Below, one piece after another: positions 10,604-22,535 of a DNA stretch of 64,000 nucleotides. The position numbers were made by a program, and so were the translations under genes. The stretch is from Warburgia ugandensis (taxonomy: Eukaryota > Streptophyta > Magnoliopsida > Canellales > Canellaceae), in assembly GCA_035236585.1 (NCBI GenBank), contig CP141132.1, positions 52,331,880 to 52,395,879 on the forward strand, given 5' to 3'. The notes beneath the pieces were generated by a model. The model was not told where the DNA came from and did not search any database. It worked only from the letters and a program-made list of their open reading frames with translations. Numbering within the stretch: the stretch's first letter is position 1; each line of letters starts with the position of its first letter.

Positions 10604-12110
10604 GGACCGGCTTTTTGTGTTTATCCACTTTCACTCACTGCACCGGCCAAGCCTGTATCATTTTTTCTTTGTACCTTCCTCCTCTGCCTAGTTCCCAACT
10701 TTCTCCATCAATCCCTCTTCGTAGTATTGCCTAGACCTTCCTTTTCTCCATCTAGACCATCTCTGTCTCACTTCCAGATCAAGACAACACCAATTCTGGC
10801 ACTGGAGTTGTCCTCGTTCTCCTCCCCATATTTGTGTCACCTTCACCACCCAAATCACCTCCACCCCTCTCTCCATCTCTAGCTGCCCAACATCGGTTAC
10901 AACCCACCATTGGAGCTACCAGGATAAGTAGGCATTACAGCCTGATCCACTGCCCCATCACCATCACACAATCATGCACTACATTGCTCTGCCCCATGAT
11001 CTTCTATCTCTCCATCACCAGCACCGCCTAGCAGCATCGTCATTGTGACTGAAACCCAAAACAAGTTTCCATGGGCCCAGTAGCTCTACTCACCGACTCC
11101 CTCATCAATTGACAACCTTGCATCACTTGCTCTAGTGATTGGCTCTCCCTCCTTCACTGTCCCCGCACAGTGCTGTCCCAGCATCTCCTTCTCTATAATC
11201 CACCACAATCTTCTTCATTTCCAACTAGCTCAACCACCTCCCTCTACCCCTATTCTCCAGCACCATCGGTTTCCCTTCTTCTAGCAACATCTTCTTTGTG
11301 ACTAGACGACTCGGAGATGGAAACCCAACACGGGTTTCTCTTTTCCATTTCCCCCTTCTTCTCCTCCTCTGTCTTTCCTCTTTTCCCCCTCTATCGCTGG
11401 CTTGCTATTCCTCTCCAGCAGTTTTACATGTTTTTCATTTTAAATTGATTTTCTATTAAATTCCATATTTTCCCTTTGCACTTTAATTAAAATTCCCTCT
11501 TTTTTTTAATACCCTCTGTATCCCTACTACTATTCCCATTGTATTTTGTCTATGTTATATTATTTGGGAACTACACAATCCGAGCTAGTTGACTAAGGCT
11601 TAACCCAATCAACTAGTTAGCCATAACAACCAAGATTTCTTAATTTCTCCTTTGTTTTAGATCAGATTTTCAATTAAATTTTAGACATCATTCTTAGGTT
11701 ACCACTTGGCTTGATTAACATCTCTGATCTTTAATTTGAACTCTAAAAAGTGATCTAAACTATCTAAATCTCAAATTTCTTATCTAGCTCAAATCTCTCA
11801 GAATTTTTGGAATTTGCCTAGTCCATCTAGTGGATCATCAATTAGAAGTACCAGAAACATACCGATGAAGGTTTATTGAATTTTGTGAGCCTAGATCTGA
11901 AGAAATTGATGATATCCAATATAACGAAGTAGATTTTTCATGTTTCTTTAGTTAAATTGCTGTCTTTTTTAATTGGATTTCTATAATTTTCACTGATTAA
12001 ATACATCTGAAGTTTGATTTCACTTTCTATTAATTTTTTTCATTTAACTTTATTTTTTGAAGAATTAATTTTATTAAAACTCCAAATTCTTAAAGTGAGT
12101 CCCTGTACGG
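10604..12110 (+). repeat. Element A 3' LTR (right end cut)
   Basis: Homologous to 1931-2922 from about 11184 on; the first 580 bases have no partner because the left copy was cut by an insertion. C/T-rich near its start. Homology ends at about 12110, before the LTR end, where a fragment of another LTR begins. The exact left border is uncertain because a clear TG start is not visible. Confidence 0.7.
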
Positions 12111-12387
12111 TTGGCCATCCACCCTTTGACTTTATGATGATGATGATTAGACACCTACCCCAAAAGTGGGCAATGTACGTAGGTGATAGTATAATAGGTA
12201 GTCCGCACTACAGGTCTATCCCCCCATGTGAGATAGAGGAAGTCTCATGTTTTGGTGTCGACGGCAAGTGGCAGTGGTTGAGACACTGGAGTGGTTGCCA
12301 CTATAGCATAGTAGCCCATACTCTTATTATGTATGCTCATGTGGTATGGATATATGTGGTGAAGCCTATGTGGGCAGCCAGATGTGG

Positions 12388-12535
12388 GTGGGCCTATGGC
12401 CTGAGTGAGCTACCTGGTATGTGAGCTATAGGTGAGGAACCCTGGGATCATATGTGGTATTAGTGTGGGCAGGCCTATGGGCTGAGCAAGTTACCTAGTG
12501 TACAAGTTACAGGTGAGGAACCTGGGAATTGGAAT
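12388..12535 (+). repeat. Two-unit tandem repeat, period about 84 bp
   Basis: GGGCCTATGGCCTGAGTGAG...GGTGAGGAACCCTGGGA is followed by AGGCCTATGGGCTGAGCAAG...GGTGAGGAACCTGGGA. The units are diverged. Confidence 0.7.
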
Positions 12536-12930
12536 GCATACTCATGGCCAGTGATATGAGTGTAGTGGGACACTCTTAGGGCATCATTATGTATAGCGCG
12601 TTGTTCACCATGACATGCATTGATACTTTTGATGATGAAACTAATCTTTACTTGATTCTGACAGATGCATGACCATGCATTATTCACGCCTCACATTGCA
12701 TAGTGATTGGATATGATATTTTTGTGTTTTGGTATAAACTATGCTTTGACTACCGTTGATTTGTTTAGACTCATGATTTGTCATGTGCTATTTACTATGG
12801 ATGACTGATGATTTGACATACTATATAAATGCTTTACTCTGTGAGATTTGTTGTGATATTAATATCTTTACACCACACTATTTCATCGCACTTCTTATTA
12901 AATGTGATCACCTACACAAGAAATAGCTTA

Positions 12931-12962
12931 TTGAGGCATTTCTGTAGTTTGCAATGCCTCAA
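12931..12962 (+). other. LTR hairpin, 10-bp stem
   Basis: TTGAGGCATT (12931-12940) pairs with AATGCCTCAA (12953-12962) around a 12-nt loop. Preceded by CCTACACAAG and AGCTTA, matching the context of the hairpin at 37318. Sequence differs from the other two hairpins but pairing is kept. Confidence 0.75.
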
Positions 12963-13569
12963 ATACAAGAATAGCAGGAGGTTTAACATGTTGACGGAGC
13001 AAGAAAGGTGATGGTAGTTTCCAATAAAGTATTGAAGATTTTTTAGAAACTATCAGGTTTGTTCAGACCTTACTTCGGTTATGGCTTATGGACTGTACAT
13101 TAGTATGATTTATTTTGTGACCTAGATGTAAGCATATATATTCATGTTGGTTGTGATGGTTGTGTATGGGCATAACCTAGGAAACATTCTCATGTCTCAA
13201 TCTTATTATCTGTTGTGGGAGTCTATGTTTTATTGAGTATGATATTTGCTTTGTATGGATGGGCATGGAGACTGAGTCTTCTAAGGGTCATGTCATATTA
13301 TTGTTTTATCATGTGGTTTTTGTATTGCACTTGTGATGTGCAATCGTCCAAATGACAGAGGAGACTCTTTCGAACTTTTAGTAGAAATGGGATCTCATTT
13401 CACCATTAAATATGTGATTTTATGGTTGTATGACTCTCAAAATTTTGAAATAAATGCTTTTATTCAGGTTTTGTTTTCAGTTGATTTAAAAATCAAAGTT
13501 TTTGAAATAGGGATCCTGACACATTTTATAAATTGTTATTTTATTATTGTGAAAACCCGGGGTGTAACA

Positions 13570-15396
13570 CTTGGTTGGTTGGCAAAATTCAAGTGGTTTT
13601 CTAATTAGGAAACCCTAGATCTAAGTCCATTCAAGGGACATAAAACCCTAGGCTTTTATCCATCCATCCTTTCTTATATTTTTATTTTTTCCCCCTTTTT
13701 CCACCAACCAATCACCATCCAATTATAAGGGAGGGAGATTCACATACCATCCAAGGAAAAAGATGCCTACCCACTTCCAAATTAGGAAATCAACTAAATT
13801 AGCCCACCTACCTCACTTTCTTATCTCACCATGCTTTCCTCACTCATCACTTAACCTTCCTCATTCAAAACCCTAGATCTAGATCTACTTTCCCCCTTAA
13901 TTTAGCCCTTGCCTAAGTTAAAAACCAAAGCATCTATCTATCTCCTAAGGTGCTTCCAACAATTTTTTCTAAGTAGAGGTGGTGATACACCTTGAAACAT
14001 AGCTATCCTTTAATGTTATTTGATGCTGGATTTTGGAATTTCTTTGATGTTTTCCTTCCTATGTATTTCTAGTTATTCTTGTGGTTATTTGTTCTCCAAT
14101 TCAGGTTAGTACTTTGCTTTCATTGTTTTAGTTTCCTTGCCTTAGTTTTCCAATGTTTTGTTTCTAATTTACACTCTTCTTTCCTCCTAGCTTTTCCTTT
14201 CTTCTTTAACTTGATTCTATTATTTTTTTCCTTATTATTTACTCAAGATTTAAGTTAACTCTTCTAAGTAGTGACAACCAAGAGAAGAGCTAGCCTAGAC
14301 CCTTGATTTTCCCTCTTGAAATTCATGTTTTTCTTTTCTTTTCTTTGCCTTTAGTTTTAGGTCCACTTTCCATAGTTAGTTCACCCATTTAGCCTTCTTT
14401 TCCCTTGAATTCCTTCATGGGTTCTCTTTGCATCTCATCAATTTTAATTGTGCACATTAGGTTGCATTGTTGGTGTTGTTTAGATAGGATTTTATGCTTA
14501 GGAACTGTGCACAATTCCCAAATTTTGAACATGTATTATCCAGATAGTCTTGGGTGTAATTTGATATTGATTTAACAAAGTTCTTTGAGGTTTCTTGTTA
14601 TGGAATGTTTCTTTATGGTTGTTTACTTGGCTAAAATTTATGGCTTCAATTACTTTCTTATGCTTGAATTGTTTGAAGTTTTTATGTTTGAATTATTTGT
14701 TTCCAACGATCTAAACATTGTATTTGCTTGAAGCCTTAGGAACCCATTTAAATTTTCATGTTTTTTTATTAGATACATTAATTAATTTTCATGGTAGTTC
14801 ACTTTAGATCCATTAATTCTGGCTATTTTTTCACCCTGGAATCATGCGCACAATCCATGGATCATGCACATGCTACTATGTCACATTCCTTTCTATTTTT
14901 TTCATAGTGTAGTTGCTTAATCTTATTTCAATAGTTTTAAATTAGTTATTTGCATCTTAATTTAGGTTTAGAAAGTTTCCTTCTTGAATTTTAGAATGTT
15001 TTATTTTTAGTAAGTTTTAGTTTAGGAAAGTGTTAAAATAGGAAAGTTTCCAATTTAGGTTGTTTCCTTAAGTTTAATTACCTAGTTTTATTCATTCTAA
15101 TTTGTTGTAGCTTCTTAATTTGCATGCATGTTAGTTTAGCAAGTTTCTATTTTCATTTCTTAGTCTTGGTTTTAGTAAATTTATTTTAAATGTAGTTTCT
15201 AATTCCAAGCATGTTTCCATTTCATGTTACTTTAAATTCCTAGTTGGATCACAACTCTCTCTCATTAGATGAAGTTAATTGATTTAAATAGAATTCTTCT
15301 ATTGCAAATATATGAGATTCATCATGAGATTAACCTCGCTTGTGTAAACATACTACATTGATTCATGTGTTTGCTAGCAATATTAAAGCTATACCA
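13570..15396 (+). repeat. Element B 5' LTR (left part replaced)
   Basis: Matches 18845-19063 plus 23655-25253, about 1.83 kb in each copy. Ends AGCTATACCA, then spacer AGTTT and the primer site. The roughly 760 bases that begin the other copy are missing here because a chromovirus LTR ends at 13569. Confidence 0.85.
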
Positions 15397-15402
15397 AGTT
15401 TT

Positions 15403-15420
15403 TAGCACTGTTGCCAGTGA
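15403..15420 (+). other. Primer binding site, tRNA-Asp type (element B)
   Basis: TAGCACTGTTGCCAGTGA resembles TGGCGCCGTTGCCGGGGA, complementary to the 3' end of tRNA-Asp, at the expected place right after the LTR. Five positions differ by eye, in keeping with age. Confidence 0.7.
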
Positions 15421-18085
15421 ATCTCAACTGATTTGTGGTTGGAATCTTATTTGGATTGTTTATCTTTACTTGTATTTTAGGTTGTATTAGATTAGGATTT
15501 TTGCATTGCATCTGTATATTGTGCTAATTCCTCATAAATTGATCCATCTTACTTGTTTTGTGCATGGGGAATTTGGAAAAAGGAGTAACGGCGATCCTGT
15601 GAGCCAAAGCATCACTAAATTTGATTGCTTTCTTATATTATATTTTTCTTTTTAAGTGAACTTGTAGTGAGGACCAATTGTAACTTGTAATTTCTTTATT
15701 TCAATTTTAAATGGGCTGTACTAATATAGGGCAAGTAATGGGTATGAAGGCCCACACTTGATCTTCATAAAAAACCCCACTATAAGTTTTCCTCACTCTC
15801 TTTTACTTTCTTAGTATGGTTGCATTTAGAGTAAATTGCATATTTGTTGCTAGAGTAATTCATATAGCTTAGGTCATTCATATTATTTGCCGCATCTTAT
15901 TTATGGTTGTTGACTTAGTTGTGCACCTAACCCTTGGTTAGATAGCATACAAGTTGCATTAGTTTTCCTTTCCTTGTACTTGCATTGCACATTTACTGCT
16001 TTATGGTGGATATAACATAATGTTAGTAAGGGCCCACATGAACTCTCATAAGATAAGGATTGGATTTCATCTCCAGATCCTTGGCCCACATAGGAAATCA
16101 ATAAAATTCATTATATGTTTATGATCCCAACCCTTGAATCTTAATTTAAAATCAAGTAGCAAGAGACTTAGGGTTTCAAACTCTAGGAACCTTTTAGAAG
16201 GAGGAGATCTATTGTCACTCTAGTAGCTTTTGAGCATCATGGTTATAGTGGATATGTAAAATATAAGTGATTTTCCCACACCTTTCATTGATGGTTGTTG
16301 AGGTCTAGATGCCTCCTTCCATGAGAATTATATTAACCACTTTAGAGCAAAACCTAACTGGTAAGCAATGGTCAAGCCTAGATAAAAGGAAGAACTGTCT
16401 AGATTTAGGTCTAAAAGCATCCACCTTACACATTATCAAGATTAATAATTCAGCTCGTCAATGAACTATGAGGGATTGATAGTACATTATTTAAAGTTAG
16501 GAGTCACTGTTAGTTAGGATGCATCATTTAATTAGAGTTTCTCATTATATTCACATAAAAAAATAAATTTTTTATTATCCATTCATTGTATATAACGATT
16601 TGTTTCGTTGTAGATAAAGTTGGGTACAATGGCCTACCAAGCTGGGGGTAATCTCCTTCCACTTTTATACTATTTCACTTCTAAGCCATTACATTATGGG
16701 GATAGAATGGCTACTATGACAAAAAGGATGGAAAGTCTAATAGATAGGTTCATTGCTTCAAGGAAAAATACTAAGTCATATCAATAGCTTCATTACAACA
16801 ATTTTGAACCACAATACTCCCCCATTCCATGGCCATCAAGCTCCAACTATAATGAATACTATCAAGAGCAAGTAAATGAACCTAGTGCATTCCTTAAACC
16901 TAACAATTATTATCTTGAGACAAATTACCAAGATTATAGTGGATGGGCTAGGCATCATAAACAAACATGGCCTCAAGATTACCAATATCAGGAAGAACCA
17001 TCATGTTTCATCCTGATCTACCCTATCATAATTATTTAGAATATCATGGACAACCATCATGGGTTCAACCTACTTAGCCATTTTTAGTACTCCAATGCTA
17101 CAACAATACTACCCATATGAGTCATTTCTCGTGAACAATATTTAGAATAGCCAATTTAGTGAAGAGACTCAATAATTGATAGGATTTGACTACAAAAAAT
17201 TGATGGCTGAAAAGTATGAATGGAAAGAGAAAATGAAACTAATATGAGAAAATGTTGATAGAAATATTGCTGAATTTCTAAAAAAAGAATTGAGGAAATG
17301 AAACAAATGAGGGAAATAGAAGAGCATAGGATGGGGCTTTCTTATGATTCTTCTGAGCAACATAATCTTGGACCATTGATACCAATAATGGGATGGAAAT
17401 TGCATATGATCATTTTGAGTGACAAAGTCTACAACCATCCTTGCAAACCTCCAACTCATAACCACTTAAGTCATGTCTTGCTATTTTTTATGATTATGAT
17501 GATGAGACTAAGACATCCATTGACGAACAAAATCAATATTTAGACACTAAACCATTAGTTGACACTTCTTAATGGCAAGGCCAAGTAGACACTCCTAAAA
17601 ATTTCTAAAATTCAAATTGAGCCTTGTAATGTAGAAGAAGTACCCAATTGGGACCTGTAGACTTTCTTTGATCAAATACTATATAGTAGAGCAAGCCCAC
17701 TTGAAATCTTACATGTGCATGAAGAATAGGAAGAAGAAGAGTCCATTGATATGCATACCCAACATCAAACAACTTTAGGGTGCAAATTAGAATACATTAA
17801 GGGAGAATTTTCATTCAGCTTTATTAAGTTGTTAAAGCAATAGAGTATTAATGGATGAGAATTCTCAGAGATAAAATAAAGGACTTAGCCTTATGGAATT
17901 TTGTGAGTATATTCACTGCAAACCCTCTCGAGGCTTCACTTGTCCATTAGGGGTAACTTAGGGTTTTAAGGACATGTTTCATATGTTAAATGCAATCATA
18001 GGTACTTATGAAAATGACAACTACTTTTGTTTATATGATCTTTCACATGTTTTACTAAGGACTTGCAAAATGTTGGTTGGGAGGT
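15421..18085 (+). other. Internal region of element B, no recognisable domains
   Basis: 15650-16375 is leader shared with A (blocks GGCCCACACTTGATCTTC, CCTTGGCCCACATAGG, GCTTTTGAGCATCATGGTTA). From about 16630 a frame opens MAYQAGGNLLPLLYYF followed by tyrosine-, glutamine- and asparagine-rich sequence to about 17180, then low-quality sequence to 17850. This resembles the low-complexity reading frames of plant non-autonomous gypsy elements rather than any enzyme; I cannot assign a function. 17855-18085 matches A's 3' end and carries a purine-rich stretch (GTTGGTTGGGAGGTA) just before the LTR. Confidence 0.65.
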
Positions 18086-19671
18086 ATGATAAGTGTTCAA
18101 TTTTGTATAAAAAGTATCTAATTAGTAGTTCATGTGTTATAAAATATAGCATTATTTCTAGGGTTTTTCTTGAATTTTGTAACACATGCATTTGTGACCT
18201 AATAATTCAAAAATGTGATATTTTGCAGGTTCAGTAACTAATCTAGAGTAAGTATATGAATGATCATATTTTTATAGGATTTAATTATGGTTTTTCACCT
18301 ATGTAGGTATTGGAGAGATGATCCAAACGTTGAGATTGATTGGCATGAGATTTGAAGATCAAGGGTATAAAATCAAGATAAAGCCCAATTGAATCATCCA
18401 AAGCTTAATCAAGGATCAAGATCAACTTAGGGCAAGTAAATAAGAAATTAGAGAGGTCAAAGGAGACTCATATGGACCCAATCCTAAGCTATGCATTTCC
18501 ATCGCCTTTACATTCAAGCCATTCAAGTCACCTTAACCATTAAAGCCATGAAAAAGGGTGATAAGCCACATGAGCTACTCAAGCTTTGAAGCCACTTAAG
18601 CCATTAGAGAATGAGCCATCAAGCCAAGGAGGAGTGCCACATGTAACCGCACCATTGGAGCATCAATTTAAACAACTTTCCTATATTAAGTTTTATTTTT
18701 AAGGGATTTTTAGAGATAATTGTAAAAGGTAAGATTATCATGCATTAAGGAATCCATTAGAAGAGAAAATTGCACATTCTTAATCCATTTTATAACCTTA
18801 ATCCACCATTTATCCTAGGGTTCCATGTTTTAAACTCAACGAGCTTAGTTGGCAAAATTCAAGTGATTTCTTAATTAGGAAACCCTAGATCTAAGTCCAT
18901 TCAAGGCACATAAAATCCTAAGTTTTTCTCTATCTTTTTTTATATTTTTCCTTTTTTTTCCCCTCTCTTTTTTTCACCAGCCAATCACCATCCAATTACA
19001 AGGGAGGGAGATTCACTTACCATCCAAGGAAAAAGATGCTTCCCCCTTTCCAAATTAGGAAAATGTAATATATGTAATTAAACAAACATGATAAATAAAT
19101 TCATACATTTACAAAAAAGGGTAATTTTTATTTAATTTTATTGATTAAGGATATGTTTTAAAGGTAAAAATAAAGAATAGAACAAGCGCATTGAGAAATT
19201 AGGTTAGATTGAAACATTGGAATTGATTGTTAAGTTAATCTGAATATTTAGAATCAAAGATTCCAAGGAAAAAGGGAGATTTGATAATTACATTAAATTA
19301 ACCTTAAGCAACTTCACAAAAGAAAAAAGAAATTAAAATATAAATTGATTCTAAATTAAGGAATTAGATAGACCACTAGTAGATGAAGACACTAACCTAA
19401 ACAACGTCCAAATCCTAGGCTGAAATTGCAACTATTTAGCTTGGAATTATAAAAATTGATCAATTGCTGTCCATGGTACAATTGCAAAATATACCCTAAA
19501 CAAGATAGAATTGGAAATAACATCGTTAAATCCAGGGGTTTAAATGAATAGGATTCAAGTGGACCAAGTACTGATCAATTAGATCAGGACCATCCACGTG
19601 GGGCCGCCAGCACAGGGCAGTTGGCTCCCCACGTGTTGAATATTTCTCACATGCATAAAATAAAACTAAGG

Positions 19672-19678
19672 TATAAAA
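19672..19678 (+). promoter_or_regulatory. Possible TATA box of the 4.6-kb LTR
   Basis: GGTATAAAATTT about 610 bases into the LTR, just before the more GC-rich stretch, as in the LTR at 6865. Position and motif only. Confidence 0.4.
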
Positions 19679-22325
19679 TTTAAAACAAACTTAGGCTGAA
19701 GAATTTTTCAGTCATTGACGAACCAGGGATAAGCATATTGAATCAGTGGGAAAAAGGAAAGGAATTGGGGGAGAATGAACCAGGCAGCTGAGGAAGAAGA
19801 CGACCCAGCTGCCTGACGAAGAAGGAAAGAAGATTACTGGAAGAGCTGGGGGAGGAAGAGTACTGGCTGAGAATTCTGAGAACCATACGGGGAGAGTGAC
19901 CTTGGGGAAGGAAGGTCTGCACGAGTGGAACAAGGATACTAGGGAGCGAGGGAAAAGCCTTGCAAAGCCAACTAGGAAGGAGGCCGTGTAGAGCCGAGAA
20001 GCTGAAGGAGGAAGTCGGGTTTTGATTGGGAGGAGTGCTGGAGAGAGGGAGCTCCGGCTGAGTTGGGCTCCACGAAGGGTAGAACATGCACCTACAACTC
20101 AGGAAAAATCTAGCTAGAATCCAACCATTCAGAGCTCTACCAGGTAGGGGATCTGTTGTGGGATGAAATATTAATATGGGCTTGGATTAGCCAAACCAAA
20201 TTTGGCATGAATCATGCAATTTTTTTTGATATTCTGTCTTCCTGTATGGTTAGACCCGCCCGTGCATACATCGTGAAATGCTCATTTGAATTGAGTTGTT
20301 CATGAATAATTTCGAGTCCATTCTTCATGTATGATGTTAATGTATCATTCTAGGGTATGCATGCTTAGTATAATGCTTAAATATGTAGAAATCATCTTGA
20401 TTAAGGAAATTTAGCAGACTGTTCATCACTGCTGGTTCATGGTGAACATGGGATGTTCATCATGCTAGGTACCCCCTTAAATCTACATCTTTCCAAAAAT
20501 CGTATTTGGATTCTCTTCCTTGATGCATAAAATTACTGTGGATGCATTCAAGATGAAATTTTGGCATACTTTTCGTAGCTTTTTTTGTGGGACAATGCAT
20601 GAATAGGGACTCGGCGTACCCATTATTTCTGCACACTTGCAGGCATGGAACCCTAAATCCCACCCGTAAATCTCACGAAGTAATGAAACATAAAACAAAG
20701 TAAGATATGGGTTTTAAAGAACACATTCCTTTCTATGAATTTCAAGTAAATCCACCCCAAAATTTCAAGTGGTGTGATTGATGAAGTGGTGCCAACAGAA
20801 AAGGAAACGGCACCGTTCCTGCTCGCATGCAGGAAATGGTGCGATTCCCTGAGTCTGGCTGGTTCCAACTGAATTGTTTTGTAATACAATTAGAACAAAA
20901 TAAAAACTAGGACAAGAAATTCTTCATTGCCTTTGTCTATCCTAAGTAATCTAGGGGAAGAGCCAAGTTAAACATGGAGAATCATTGGCAGCCATTCCTA
21001 GTTCACGATGAACAGGGAAGTGGAGCCTTGTTCTTTTGGAATTAACCCTTTGATGTTTTAAGTCCTTGAAGTTGTTCGGTAGATGGTACAATATGAAAAA
21101 TGCCAATCATTTTGCAATGCCCAACAAGGGAAGACATTGAAAATTCAACACCTGAGTTCACCCACACTACTCGTACAGTAGAGGGAAGGAGATGATAGAT
21201 GGGTATTCCTCGGTCATTTGGTAATTCCAGTCCCAGGAATTCTAATGTAGAAACATGGAAAGTGCTGGAATTTGAGGAATTCCAAAATTCCAAAATAAGG
21301 AAAAATGTGGAAATTTTTACCTTCTTAAGATTTGTCATGAAAACCTACTTATAGTACATTTCACCACATGTTGAGCAATGTAAGAACAAACTTTGAACTG
21401 AACAAAATGAGAGGCAAAAAGGTAATTAAACTAGAAGGTGAGAAATTACCAAATTGCCCTTAGGTTAGAATTTTTGACAATTTGGAAAACTAAGTAGTTC
21501 TATGAATGAAACCTGAGTATGTTAATTCATCTAGTAACATCCACCTAAGTCCTACAATATACCAAAGCCTCATAAGCCCTTGGACCATGCATCATTTCCT
21601 TGGGTCTTTTTAGCTAGGACTTGAAAAGTTTCATAACCTAGCTACTAATGACATAGGGCATTACAACTTAGTCTTATTATAGAAGGTTATCTACATCTTA
21701 GTTGAAGAACATCCTTCCCTAAGCTAAGACTTGTATGATGTGAATCATTTTACTTTTAGTCTTATCAACCTGTGTTCAATTAAAATATAGCTTTAGGTGA
21801 CGAGCATCCATGCAGTAGTTTTCCAAAACTCAAGATATTCATACCTCAAGTAGCTAGCATTTGTTTGCACACCCGATTGCCTAAGCTCTAGAAACTCAAC
21901 ATCCCTAGGATAACAAATGGAAATTAAGAGAGTCCTCAGTTACACCACGAGACCAAATACGAGTTAATTATCACCAATAACCTTAGAAAATTGGACAAAT
22001 GGTAAAATAGTTATTAAATTTGATAAACTCATAACTAGCACTAAGGTGAAATAATAAACACATCAAGACCTAAAACATAAGTAATAAAATGTTGAAGTGA
22101 AAATGAAGACACACCTTCTTGTAAGAAGGTCATGTAGTCCATAAACTTCACAAATAAGACAAGATCATTTAAAGTTGTCACAATAGGTTAATACTAGCTT
22201 AACAAAATATCTCACACTATAATACACAGACTAGTAGTCTCAACACACCATCACATTCATGAGTTGGAATCTCCCATTATTTAGATTTGTTTTAGGCGCT
22301 ACTAGTTTTAGTTTTATCAATACTC

Positions 22326-22535
22326 AGGCAGGCGCTCTATGACCAGTTGTAAGCCCTGATGATTATGGATTATATTGATGGTTTAGGTAGGCACTCTACG
22401 AGTGGCCATAAGTCCTAATGAATGCAAGTTTGTCAATGTTTAGGTAGGCACTCTATGAGCAGCTATAAGTTCTTGTGGATATGGATTTCATCAATGTTTT
22501 GGCAAGCACTTTGGGAGTGTCCTAAGTCCCATATC
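22326..22535 (+). repeat. Diverged tandem repeat, period about 58 bp, three to four units
   Basis: Units begin AGGCAGGCGCTCTATGA (22326), AGGTAGGCACTCTACGA (22385), AGGTAGGCACTCTATGA (22442) and a weaker GGCAAGCACTTTGGGAG (about 22501). Inside the solo LTR. Confidence 0.75.

Larger units (their letters stand above)
1931..12110 (+). mobile_element. Element A: Athila/Tat-branch Ty3/gypsy retrotransposon
   Basis: Parts in order: partial 5' LTR (1931-2922), tRNA-Asp-type primer site (2929-2946), long leader (2947-4135), gag remnant (4136-5520), protease remnant (5840-6411), unassigned sequence, a solo LTR of another family (6865-9577), 3' untranslated region (9578-10603) and 3' LTR (about 10604-12110). 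No reverse transcriptase, RNase H or integrase is recognisable. The two LTRs are clearly homologous (for example 1957-2450 against 11214-11700) but by eye differ at very roughly one position in six or seven, so the insertion is old. The element is broken many times over. Leader and 3' end are shared with element B. Confidence 0.8.
12110..13569 (+). mobile_element. Chromovirus-type LTR fragment (3' part)
   Basis: Ends GAAAACCCGGGGTGTAACA at 13569, the same type of terminus as at 9577 and 37945. The bases after it (CTTGG) correspond to CTTAG at the matching point of B's other LTR (18844-18848), so this LTR went into B's 5' LTR. It contains a two-unit repeat (about 12388-12535, period about 84) and a conserved hairpin (12931-12962). 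The left part is missing. Old. Confidence 0.7.
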
